This document shows, in pieces, positions 27,816 to 35,409 of a stretch of 64,000 nt of DNA. This stretch comes from Rhodopirellula sp. SM50 (GTDB lineage: Bacteria; Planctomycetota; Planctomycetia; Pirellulales; Pirellulaceae), in assembly GCF_002289565.1 (NCBI RefSeq), contig NZ_NTFY01000004.1, forward strand, positions 62,001-126,000. The letters run 5' to 3'. The stretch's first letter is position 1; each line of letters begins with the position of its first letter. The notes under the pieces are model-generated. The model was not told the DNA's origin, did no database searches, and saw only the letters and a program-made list of their open reading frames with translations. The translations under genes and the position numbers were made by a program.

Positions 27816-28297
27816 GGATGCAAAGCAATCGGCTGGAGGAGCGATTTACAGGCTCCATGTTTTAACGCAATCCGTCGGTTTCGGCAGCATGGCACCACGA
27901 GCCGTCCACGTTTCATCCGATGGGTTTTTATTCTGGTTAGATGTATTTATTTATCGTCGTTATCGTAATCTTTCCGAAGAAGCGGTCAGCGGATCCCATT
28001 TGCTGGCGATAAGTAGCATCCCTAAAACCACTTACGCGAATTAGACCGAAGTGGAAAAGTCGTCGGTCTAGTGTCGAGGAACGGTCGGAAACCAGCCCGG
28101 TTGCTGACAGTGGCCGACGGCATGGTGGGACGGGACCGGTTCGACTGACGATTCAGTCGTCCGGACACCGACGACGTGCTGACGCGTTTTCCACGCCAAA
28201 AGGGCTGGAAAAAAAGCAAGAATCAGCGGCGTCGGACGTTTGCATTGGCGTCGAGCGTGCGATCCGATGTTCCAGGGTTACAGGTGAAACGGATCAC
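27816..28297. other. dnaA-dnaN intergenic region, candidate origin or dnaN promoter
   Basis: Non-coding region with an AT-rich stretch (about 27925-27975, GGTTTTTATTCTGG ... TTATTTATCG) unlike the GC-rich surroundings. AGTGGAAAA at 28050-28058 is the complement of the DnaA-box-like TTTTCCACT and sits in the loop of an inverted repeat TAGACCGA (28042-28049) / TCGGTCTA (28063-28070). No gene is seen. Confidence 0.45.
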
Positions 28298-28371
28298 ACC
28301 CACGGATGGCAGCGCGAACCCACGGATGGAAAGCAGCCTGTGATCCGTGGGTTCGCGCTGCCATCGGTGGG
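28298..28371. repeat. Dispersed palindrome, family D (copy 2)
   Basis: ACCCACGGATGGCAGCGCGA at the left, and at the right TTCGCGCTGCCATCGGTGGG. It closely matches 14296-14370 and 45778-45851. It ends about 40 bp from the dnaA stop codon. Confidence 0.92.
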
Positions 28372-28410
28372 CTCATTCATATCCGGCTATCGGCCGCGAT
28401 CCAACCAGCC

Positions 28411-29520
28411 CTAGGCGGCCAGCTTTTCAGTCGCTTCGACCATCATGCGACTCAGGTCGGCGTCCTGCTGGAGCAACGTCTCGGTCTTGCGGATCGCGTG
28501 CAAGACCGTCGAATGATCTCGGCCGCCGAAGTACTCGCCGATCTTGTCCAGGCTGGACGAGGTGAATTGGCGGGCCAGCAACATCGCCAACGATCGGGCT
28601 CGGACGACGGATTGCTTTCGCGAACCGCTTCGCAGGTCTTTGGTGCGATGCCCCCAGATTCGGGCCACGATACGGGTGATCTTTCCCAAATCGATCTCGC
28701 TGCGTTGGCCCGCGGCGTTGATCGCCGATTGAACCGCCACGACATCGGCCGCGGATTGATTCATGCGACAATACAAGTCGACTTGCTTGATGGCCGAGTC
28801 GAGTGCCAGCACGGAAATGTCGGTCCGCAGCCCGGCATCGAGCAATCCGATCAAGTCGTCGGAGAGTTCCAGACCGCGAAGCAAGGCGAGTTCGCGAAGG
28901 ATCGTCAAACGCGATTCGCCGGCCGGGTATGCGACCGGGATGGTCAGCCCGATCACGCATCGACTGGCCAGTTGTGGGCGGATCGCCCGCGTTTCCGAAG
29001 GCAGTCGTTTGCTGGTGAAAATCGTCGGCTTTCCCGCCGCAATCCGCCGTTCGATGCGAATCGACAATTCATCTTGAGCGGCCATCTTTCCGGCGATCGA
29101 ATCGAGATCATCGATCACCAGGATCGCGGCGTCGTCCAGCGACTCACGAAGCGGTGGCAAATCGTCGGCCGCAACCGCTTCGGCATACTCGCGGGCAAAG
29201 TCCGAGGCCAAGAAATACTTGACGGCCGTGGCGTCACCGCCGAGTGAAAGCGAGGCGGCGATGCGAGCGGCCAAATGCAACGCCAACGTCGTCTTGCCAC
29301 ACCCCGAGGGACCGATCAACAGGATCGGTTGTGACATCGCGATCGTCGGTTCCGACTGAGCCACATAGGTCGCCAAGCGGTTCTCGTTACCGCTGATGAA
29401 GAACGACAGCGACGCCGCCGCACGGCTCCGCGCCAGCTTCGCATCACGCGACCGTTGACGCAACAACGGCCGCTCCAACGGAAACGTTTCGATCTTCGGG
29501 GTGGCGGGAGACAGGTTCAC
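28411..29520 (-). CDS. dnaA: Chromosomal replication initiator DnaA (short, lacking domain I)
   Basis: 369 residues against about 450 for most DnaA proteins. AAA+ core starts after only about 38 residues (SFFISGNENRLATYVA). Walker A is GPSGCGKTT at 70-78, unlike the usual GxxGLGKTHL. Walker B reads ILVIDDLDS. The C-terminal DNA-binding domain IV carries the DnaA signature GGRDHSTVLHAIRKTE. Domain I (helicase/DnaB interaction) and the linker are absent. DnaA-box-like sites lie upstream and downstream. The identity is firm from domain IV; the shortened architecture is the notable feature. Confidence 0.9.
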   Translation of the reverse strand: MNLSPATPKIETFPLERPLLRQRSRDAKLARSRAAASLSFFISGNENRLATYVAQSEPTIAMSQPILLIGPSGCGKTTLALHLAARIAASLSLGGDATAVKYFLASDFAREYAEAVAADDLPPLRESLDDAAILVIDDLDSIAGKMAAQDELSIRIERRIAAGKPTIFTSKRLPSETRAIRPQLASRCVIGLTIPVAYPAGESRLTILRELALLRGLELSDDLIGLLDAGLRTDISVLALDSAIKQVDLYCRMNQSAADVVAVQSAINAAGQRSEIDLGKITRIVARIWGHRTKDLRSGSRKQSVVRARSLAMLLARQFTSSSLDKIGEYFGGRDHSTVLHAIRKTETLLQQDADLSRMMVEATEKLAA

Positions 29521-29594
29521 GGGAACAAATCGGATGGCGGTATCGAGTTCACGGCCACCCCTATTTTACCCCAAACGAGACTTTTTCAAGTCAG

Positions 29595-29615
29595 TTTTCC
29601 ACTTAGTTTTCCACA
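29595..29615 (+). promoter_or_regulatory. Two DnaA-box-like sites upstream of dnaA
   Basis: TTTTCCACT (29595-29603) and TTTTCCACA (29607-29615) start 12 bp apart; the second differs from TTATCCACA at one base. They lie in an AT-rich 100-bp spacer between dnaA and the cysteine desulfurase gene, beside the perfect palindrome TTAAGATCTTAA (29621-29632), which overlaps the upstream gene's stop. They may serve dnaA autoregulation or belong to oriC. Confidence 0.55.
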
Positions 29616-29620
29616 AAGTC

Positions 29621-30766
29621 TTAAGATCTTAACCTATTGTAAACACGGCAGATACGATCGGCGGCATCGATGATTTCTTCATCGGTGGAAAACCGGCTCA
29701 GGCTGAATCGGATCGCACTCTCGACCGCCCAATCGGGGCACCCCATCGCCAGCAAAACGTGGCTCGGAGGGCTGCTTCCGCTGCTGCAGGCCGATCCGCT
29801 GCTGCAGGCCACCCCGGCGAAGTCCAAGGCCATCAACATCGACTGCCGATCGGTCCCGGCAAAGGAGACGCAACTCGTTCCTGGCAAACGCTTTTCGTTT
29901 TCCCCGTGGATCAGCAACCCGGCGCACTCGCGACGCAACGTCGCTTCGAACTGATCGCGTCGACTGACCATCCGCTGACACACCGCCGACTGGTTTTCCA
30001 CTGCCATTTCGAGTGCTTTGGCCATCCCCAAAATCAGCGCGACCGGCTCGGTGCCCGGCCGGGTGACGAGCTGTTGCTCCCCACCGAACAGCAGGGGGCG
30101 GAGCTTGATTCCGGCATCGATCCAAAGGGCACCCACACCCGCCGGACCGTGGAATTTGTGCGGGGTGATGGTGATCGCGGCGGCGGGGATCTCGTTGACG
30201 GTGGCGGGGAGTTTGCCGATCGATTGGGTTGCGTCGACGTGTAACAATGCACCCGCCTGGCGACAGACCTCGGCAACCTCGGCGATCGGTTGGACCACGC
30301 CGGTCTCATTGTTGGCCGACATCACCGACACCACGGCTTGGTCGGCGTCCAGCTGGGCAAGGGTCTGCTGCAAGGTGTCGATGCGGACGACGCCATCCGG
30401 AGTGACCGGCAGCACATGAACCTGGCGACCAGACTTCTTCGCCTGCTCGGCAAACGCGATCACGCTGGCGTGCTCGATGCTGCTGACGATCAGCGGCGAA
30501 TCGGGTGCGGCCAGACCGGCCAACGCCAGGTTGTTGGACTCGGTGCCGCCGCTGGTGGTGATCAGCCGCGCTCCGCCGGGCAGCGACAGATCGCTTCCCA
30601 AGCAGGCTCCGATCCGCAGGATGGCGTCGTCCAGCCGATCGCTGCTGGAACGCCCGATGGCATGTTGGCTGGACGGGTTGGCCGGGCCACGTTGGAATTC
30701 AGCGGCGATCACTTCGGCGACTTGCGGGTCGATCGCCGTGGTCGCGTTGTTATCAAGATAAATCAT
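29621..30766 (-). CDS. Cysteine desulfurase (NifS/IscS-like)
   Basis: 381 residues. PLP enzyme with MIYLDNNATT at the N-terminus, TTSGGTESNNLAL, HVDATQSIGK, the Schiff-base Lys204 in ITPHKFHGPAG and the active-site loop CSSGSACSSGSSPPS, in which Cys327 is the likely persulfide carrier. It supplies sulfur for Fe-S clusters or thio-modified tRNA; no scaffold gene is adjacent. The upstream membrane-protein gene ends in TGA directly abutting its ATG (TGAATG), so translation is probably coupled. Confidence 0.94.
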   Translation of the reverse strand: MIYLDNNATTAIDPQVAEVIAAEFQRGPANPSSQHAIGRSSSDRLDDAILRIGACLGSDLSLPGGARLITTSGGTESNNLALAGLAAPDSPLIVSSIEHASVIAFAEQAKKSGRQVHVLPVTPDGVVRIDTLQQTLAQLDADQAVVSVMSANNETGVVQPIAEVAEVCRQAGALLHVDATQSIGKLPATVNEIPAAAITITPHKFHGPAGVGALWIDAGIKLRPLLFGGEQQLVTRPGTEPVALILGMAKALEMAVENQSAVCQRMVSRRDQFEATLRRECAGLLIHGENEKRLPGTSCVSFAGTDRQSMLMALDFAGVACSSGSACSSGSSPPSHVLLAMGCPDWAVESAIRFSLSRFSTDEEIIDAADRICRVYNRLRS

Positions 30767-31507
30767 TCACCCGCCGCTGCTGCGAAGGTCAGCCAGTTCA
30801 GGGGAGGAGGGATAATCGCGGATCGCTTCGGCCAACAATTCGTCGGCCAACACACCGCGGTCGGCATCGCGAAGGTCCTTCACCAGACCCACGTATTGGC
30901 CGATCAGCCAGCGATCGATCGCCGCGGTCATCTCGGCGGCGTTGTCCTTGCCTGGCAAGGTGCGGGCCATCTGGAACAGTTCGGGAATCAGCACATACAG
31001 TTCCCGCTCGGCGAGCTGCTGGACGGTCGGCCAAAGGACGGATGCCCGATTGGGATGGTCGCTGTTCCAGCCGACCCAAAACGGGTTGGTCGAATCTTGA
31101 ATCTGCATTTGATCGGACAGCAGACCGGCGACGGCGGGAGTCGCCGTGGGGCCACGACTGAGGCTGACCAGGTGCCACTGGGTCGGCTTCTTTCCCCTCG
31201 GAACGGTGATCCAACCCTTGGCACGAAGCTGCCGCTGGACGGCTCCGGTCGTGTTTTTTCGGGTGATGGGCGTGATCTGGATGTGGAAAAACGGGATCTC
31301 GTAGAACGCGAAGTCACGCGTCTGGAAGTGGCTGGGCGCAAATTCGGTTCCCGAAACATTGCCCTTGATCGCGACGACGGCGCCGACCAAGAATAGGCTG
31401 AGAATCGTGCACACGATAATCAGCGAGCGACGGGAGCCCCGGCGAGCACGGCTCGAAGGGCGGGGCGAATGGGATGAAGAGACCGACGTGGACACGATGC
31501 CAACCAT
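30767..31507 (-). CDS. Hypothetical single-pass membrane protein
   Basis: 246 residues. A basic, Ser-rich N-terminus is followed by one transmembrane helix (about 27-48, RSLIIVCTILSLFLVGAVVA) and a soluble, probably periplasmic domain with FFHIQITPITRKNTTGAVQR and LWPTVQQLAERELYVLIPEL. No enzymatic motif is recognised. It abuts the cysteine desulfurase gene and is divergent from scpB (50 bp). Confidence 0.75.
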   Translation of the reverse strand: MVGIVSTSVSSSHSPRPSSRARRGSRRSLIIVCTILSLFLVGAVVAIKGNVSGTEFAPSHFQTRDFAFYEIPFFHIQITPITRKNTTGAVQRQLRAKGWITVPRGKKPTQWHLVSLSRGPTATPAVAGLLSDQMQIQDSTNPFWVGWNSDHPNRASVLWPTVQQLAERELYVLIPELFQMARTLPGKDNAAEMTAAIDRWLIGQYVGLVKDLRDADRGVLADELLAEAIRDYPSSPELADLRSSGG

Positions 31508-31557
31508 TGGGGATGTTTGGGCAAACCATCAAAGTACCGCATCCGCCATTTTATGCC

Positions 31558-32334
31558 ATGTCTCGACCCACGTCCCTGCACCATTCACTGCGAAAGGTCT
31601 CCGCGGGCGGCGGCGACGGTCGCCCCGACACCGGCTCACTGCCAGCCTATCCGGGGCCGCCCAAGCCGGTGCGACGCCCCTACGCGGTGCTTTTGCCGAG
31701 TTCACCAACGCCGCAATCCAGCCCGCCGGGGGAACGAAGCGACGACGACCCGGCCGACGAGGGTGACCCCACGATTCGCCGGATGCGGTTGGAAGCCGTT
31801 TTGTTGCTCGCCAAAACCCCGTTGACCAGTCGCAAACTGGCCCAATTGGCTCACTTGGCGGATGGTACCGAGACTCGTACACTTGTCCGCCGCCTGAATC
31901 AAATCTACGACAACCTGGGGCGATCGATCCGGATCGAGCAGGTGGCCGGGGGTTTTCGAATGTTAACCCGCGCCGCTTATGCCCCTTGGTTGGCCCGACT
32001 GGGACATTTACCTTCAGCGGTTCGGTTATCATCGCCGATGATGGAGACGCTGGCCGTTGTCGCGTATCGCGGTCCAGTTTCACGCGCCGATATCGAAGCA
32101 ATTCGCGGTGTGGCCTGTGGTGAGTTGTTGCGGCAGCTGATGGAACGCGATTTAATTCGAATCTCCGGGCGAAGCGAAGAGCTCGGACGTCCCTACCTTT
32201 ACGATACAACAAAGCAATTTTTACAACTTTTTGGACTTCCCTCCGGCGACTCGCTGCCGCCGATCAACTGGGAACCGTTACAAGAAGATGAAGATTTTGA
32301 GCCAGAATCAATTGATCCAGAACACTCGACCTAA
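31558..32334 (+). CDS. scpB: Segregation and condensation protein ScpB
   Basis: 258 residues from ATG 31558; an in-frame ATG at 31474 overlaps the divergent gene's start region and is less likely. A Pro/Ser-rich N-terminal 70 residues precede the ScpB winged-helix pair: RMRLEAVLLLAKTPLTSRKL, ETLAVVAYRGPVSRADIEAI, GVACGELLRQLMERDLIRI and GRPYLYDTTKQFLQLFGL. ScpB bridges ScpA and SMC in chromosome segregation. No scpA is adjacent. A strongly acidic gene follows by 30 bp. Confidence 0.93.
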   Translation: MSRPTSLHHSLRKVSAGGGDGRPDTGSLPAYPGPPKPVRRPYAVLLPSSPTPQSSPPGERSDDDPADEGDPTIRRMRLEAVLLLAKTPLTSRKLAQLAHLADGTETRTLVRRLNQIYDNLGRSIRIEQVAGGFRMLTRAAYAPWLARLGHLPSAVRLSSPMMETLAVVAYRGPVSRADIEAIRGVACGELLRQLMERDLIRISGRSEELGRPYLYDTTKQFLQLFGLPSGDSLPPINWEPLQEDEDFEPESIDPEHST

Positions 32335-32364
32335 GCAGTTTCGACATCTACGAAGGAGTCAGTC

Positions 32365-32910
32365 GTGAGCCTTGTTGCTTTCGCATCGGTCACCCCAACC
32401 ACCCGTTACGCGTCATTCCCAGTGTCACCGACAAGTCGTCACGCCGATGATCTGTCGCTGCTGTTCTCCGTCGATTCGGTCCTCGATGCCCCGCTCGCAG
32501 GTGCCGATGGCCCGCTCGCAGACATCAATGGCCCGCTCGCAGACATCAATGGCCCGCTCGCAGACATCAATGGCCCGCTCGCAGACCTCGATGGCCCGCT
32601 CGCCGTGATCGAAGACGAAGAAGACGATCTGTACGAAGGCGACCATGACTTCGACGATGAGGACGATGACTGGGACGAACTCGACGACGACGAGGATGAC
32701 GACGACGAGGACGATGATGAGGACGACGAAGAAGACGATGACTGGGAGGAAGTCGACGACGAAGACGACGACGAGGATGACTTCGCCGATGACGACGAAG
32801 AAGACGCCGACGACTTCGACGACGACGACGAAGCCGATGACTGGGACGACGACGAAGACGACGACGATTGGGAAGAGGGCGGAGACGACGACGACGAGGA
32901 GTGGGATTGA
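32365..32910 (+). CDS. Acidic low-complexity protein with GPLADIN heptad repeats
   Basis: 181 residues from GTG 32365, with GAAGGAGTCAGTC as a good ribosome-binding site. Residues about 42-83 are six copies of a seven-residue unit (APLAGAD, three GPLADIN, GPLADLD, GPLAVIE). From about residue 84 to the end it is almost all Asp/Glu, with Trp or Phe at intervals (DDWDE, DDWEE, DDFDD). It has no signal peptide. It should be disordered and very acidic. It is 30 bp downstream of scpB, so co-transcribed, and convergent with hemA. The function is unknown; a DNA-mimic or chaperone-like role for basic partners is speculation. Confidence 0.75.
   Translation: MSLVAFASVTPTTRYASFPVSPTSRHADDLSLLFSVDSVLDAPLAGADGPLADINGPLADINGPLADINGPLADLDGPLAVIEDEEDDLYEGDHDFDDEDDDWDELDDDEDDDDEDDDEDDEEDDDWEEVDDEDDDEDDFADDDEEDADDFDDDDEADDWDDDEDDDDWEEGGDDDDEEWD
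32488..32610 (+). repeat. 21-bp coding tandem repeat
   Basis: The unit GGCCCGCTCGCAGACATCAA+T is repeated at 32509-32529, 32530-32550 and 32551-32571 without change, with degenerate units at 32488-32508, 32572-32592 and from 32593. It encodes the heptads of the acidic protein. Identical DNA in the central copies implies recent expansion. Confidence 0.95.
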
Positions 32911-32920
32911 GCGGTGACGC

Positions 32921-34198
32921 TCAGTCCCCCAGCCGGAACAACTCTCGGAGCGCTTTGACCAATCCCTTTTGATGCCCCTCGGCGGCATCCTCTTTCAGCG
33001 ACGACAGGGGTGGATGCAGCAGTTTGTTGATCAAACGATCGAGCGATTTTTCAATCTCTTTCTGCATCGCCGGCTCACCACCCAACGCACGCAACTTGGG
33101 CAACAATCGTTCCAGCTCGTCCCGCTTGATCTGCTGCGCGTGCTCCCGCAATCGTTTGATCACCGGGCCGGTCGCACGATGATTCAAATCGACCAATAAC
33201 CGCTGCGTCTCCTCGGTGATGATCCGCTGCGCCTTGGGCCATTCCTTCTCGCGCTCGTGCCGATTTCGCTGACAGGCCGCTTGCAAATCGTCGATCTGGT
33301 ACAGGTACAGGTTGGGAAAATCATCCAGTGCGGGGTCGAAATCGCGTGGGACGGCCAGGTCCAACACCAGCAGCACGCGGTCACGTCGCTGCGGGCGAAG
33401 CCTGTCGTATTGTTCGTAGGTCAGAATCGGTTCGGTGGCCGCCGTGGTGCCCACCAACAAGTCGGCTTGGACGACTTGCTCCAGCAAGGTCTCCCAGGGG
33501 GCATACCGGATCGAGAACGCATCGGCCAGCGTCTTGGCACGTTCCAGCGAGCGGTTCAACACCACGATGTCGTCGGCGCCGGCTTGGATCAGGTAACGCA
33601 GCGTCTCTTCACCCATCTCGCCGGCACCGCAAATCAGCACCCGCTTGCCGACCAGCGAATCGAACACCTCGGGAACCACTTCGCCGACCGCCACGCTGGG
33701 CACACTGACCCGTCGGCGGTGGATTTCGGTCTCCGTTTGCACCCGTTTGGCCGCGTGGTTGGCCGCTTGAAACACCGCGTGGGTGAGCGGTCCGGCCGAG
33801 CCCGATTGGCAGGCTAAATCGTAAGCCTGTTTGACTTGCGAGAGGATTTGCGATTCGCCGATCACCATGCTGTCCAAACTCGACGCCACCGTGAACAGGT
33901 GCTCGACCGCGTCGTTCCCGCTGCGATAAATCATCTGCTCGACCACTTCGTCGGTGGGCAGCTGATGTTGCTCGGCGAGAAAACGGACGACGGCTTCCCG
34001 GTCCAGCTCGAACTCTTCGTCGGTCGTCGTGTACAGCTCGGTCCGATTGCAGGTGCTCAACAGCACCAGTTCGCCCTTGGGATAACGCCGGCGAAACTCA
34101 TTCAAGGCCGAATCGATTTGATTGCCGGAAAACGCGACCCGTTCGCGAAATTCGACGGCCGCGTCATGATGGCTACAGCCGATCATCTGCAGCTTCAT
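32921..34198 (-). CDS. hemA: Glutamyl-tRNA reductase
   Basis: 425 residues from ATG 34198. Catalytic Cys50 in LLSTCNRTELY, SSLDSMVIGESQILSQVKQA as the substrate region, VLICGAGEMGEETLRYL as the NADPH-binding Rossmann motif and a C-terminal dimerisation helix. It reduces glutamyl-tRNA to glutamate-1-semialdehyde, the first committed step of C5 tetrapyrrole synthesis. The ATG overlaps the TGA of the upstream hemX/ccsA-like gene by one base (TGATG), a classical hemX-hemA arrangement. Confidence 0.96.
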   Translation of the reverse strand: MKLQMIGCSHHDAAVEFRERVAFSGNQIDSALNEFRRRYPKGELVLLSTCNRTELYTTTDEEFELDREAVVRFLAEQHQLPTDEVVEQMIYRSGNDAVEHLFTVASSLDSMVIGESQILSQVKQAYDLACQSGSAGPLTHAVFQAANHAAKRVQTETEIHRRRVSVPSVAVGEVVPEVFDSLVGKRVLICGAGEMGEETLRYLIQAGADDIVVLNRSLERAKTLADAFSIRYAPWETLLEQVVQADLLVGTTAATEPILTYEQYDRLRPQRRDRVLLVLDLAVPRDFDPALDDFPNLYLYQIDDLQAACQRNRHEREKEWPKAQRIITEETQRLLVDLNHRATGPVIKRLREHAQQIKRDELERLLPKLRALGGEPAMQKEIEKSLDRLINKLLHPPLSSLKEDAAEGHQKGLVKALRELFRLGD

Positions 34199-35094
34199 CA
34201 GCTCACCCCGTGGGAACTGAGGATGACGCCGACGAGTGCCAGGACCAGAAAGCCCAGACTGGCCAAGGTCATGTAAAACGCCTTCCGCCCCCGGCTGGCC
34301 GGCGAATAGAGATACTCGATGGCCGTGGCGGCCAATAACCACAGGAACAGCACCAGCGACAACAAAATGCCGCTGTCGGTCCAATTGAATTGTTCGTTCT
34401 GGTTCAAATTCATGATCGCCCCGGCCACGACCCCGATCGCCACCGCAGCGGTGCTGATCAGCAGCGTTCGCCGGTTCGCCCGATCAAGCGTCTCCAGCGT
34501 CGGTAAGCGAAACATCCGCGACCCGGCGCGTTTGTGTTTCAGTCGCCAGGATTGCACCAGATACATCACGCCGGCCAAAAAACCGACCAGGACCGCACCG
34601 GTCCCGACCATCATCGCCACCCCGTGGATCGAACGCCACGCGTTGGCCGTTTCGGTCCGCGAAAAACGCTCCCATCCGCCGACCCAGATCCCCAGCCCGA
34701 TCGTCAACAAAATCAGCGGCAGAAAAAAGAAACTGATGATCGTGTCGCTGCGGCGGATGTAGGCGATGAAAAAACAAATCGCCAGTCCCAGGGCCAACAA
34801 CAGTGACCATTCCGCCCAGCTGGACAGCAACCCGCGGCCGTCTTCGACCGGCAGATCGATCGCCCGCAAGAACAGGTAACTGACATGGGTGAATAACCCC
34901 AGACCCATCATCGTCAGCACCGCCGGCATCCGAAAGCGGAATTGACCGAAAAATCGTGTCAGTTCCAGCAGCAACGCCACCAAGTAACTGGTGAAAAAAC
35001 AGGTGATAGAAATCTGGTGAAGGATTCCCAACACGGGCGAAGTGGCTCCAAAAGCGGTCCCGACAATTAAACGACTCAGCCTGCCATGGTACAC
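34198..35094 (-). CDS. HemX/CcsA-like cytochrome c assembly membrane protein
   Basis: 298 residues, about eight transmembrane helices (for example ISITCFFTSYLVALLLELT and WSLLLALGLAICFFIAYI). The region WRSIHGVAMMVGTGAVLVGF corresponds to the CcsA-family core with its His; the full tryptophan-rich WWD haem motif of true CcsA is not seen. Position directly upstream of hemA with overlapping codons points to HemX, which modulates glutamyl-tRNA reductase in other bacteria. Confidence 0.85.
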   Translation of the reverse strand: MYHGRLSRLIVGTAFGATSPVLGILHQISITCFFTSYLVALLLELTRFFGQFRFRMPAVLTMMGLGLFTHVSYLFLRAIDLPVEDGRGLLSSWAEWSLLLALGLAICFFIAYIRRSDTIISFFFLPLILLTIGLGIWVGGWERFSRTETANAWRSIHGVAMMVGTGAVLVGFLAGVMYLVQSWRLKHKRAGSRMFRLPTLETLDRANRRTLLISTAAVAIGVVAGAIMNLNQNEQFNWTDSGILLSLVLFLWLLAATAIEYLYSPASRGRKAFYMTLASLGFLVLALVGVILSSHGVS

Positions 35095-35178
35095 ATCGCC
35101 GTGAAAATGGCCAGTGTCAACCGCCGACCGAAGGATCCCCCGGGTGCACCTTGCGATGCGCCGAAGAGCAGATCCATC

Positions 35179-35383
35179 CCAGCGGGAAGCGTCAGCGAGC
35201 GGCGAGTCAGAAACGCCAAACAGCGGGCCGCTCGCTGACCGGCCTGTTGATTCAATCAGCCGTTTGGCGCGAGCCTACGGGCCCCGGTGCTTTTCTTCGT
35301 GCGACAGGCCCGTACGCTCGCGCCAAACGGCTGATGCCACGTGTGATCGGATTAAATCAACAGGCCGTGACGCTTCCCGCTGG
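35179..35383. mobile_element. Palindrome interrupted by an inserted small element (outer repeat)
   Basis: Outer left arm 35179-35203 begins CCAGCGGGAAGCG. Its complement is split: 35227-35239 and 35372-35383. Joining the halves after deleting 35240-35367 plus one TGAC gives a perfect 25-bp inverted repeat. It fills the gap between hemX and comEC; no gene is seen in 35095-35409. Confidence 0.88.
35240..35367. mobile_element. Inserted 128-bp element with CGGCCTGTTGATT ends and TGAC duplication
   Basis: Ends CGGCCTGTTGATT and AATCAACAGGCCG are inverted repeats. TGAC flanks it on both sides (35236-35239 and 35368-35371). The interior is a hairpin, CAGCCGTTTGGCGCGAGCCT...GGGCCC and its complement ending CGCCAAACGGCTG. 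There is no reading frame for a transposase, so movement would need an enzyme encoded elsewhere. Confidence 0.85.
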
Positions 35384-35409
35384 CAGGCAAGATTTCAAAC
35401 AGGCGGCGT

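Noticed and set aside
34198-35094. Calling the hemA-linked membrane protein a full CcsA
   Set aside because: The tryptophan-rich WWD haem-handling motif is not visible and the hemA overlap favours HemX.
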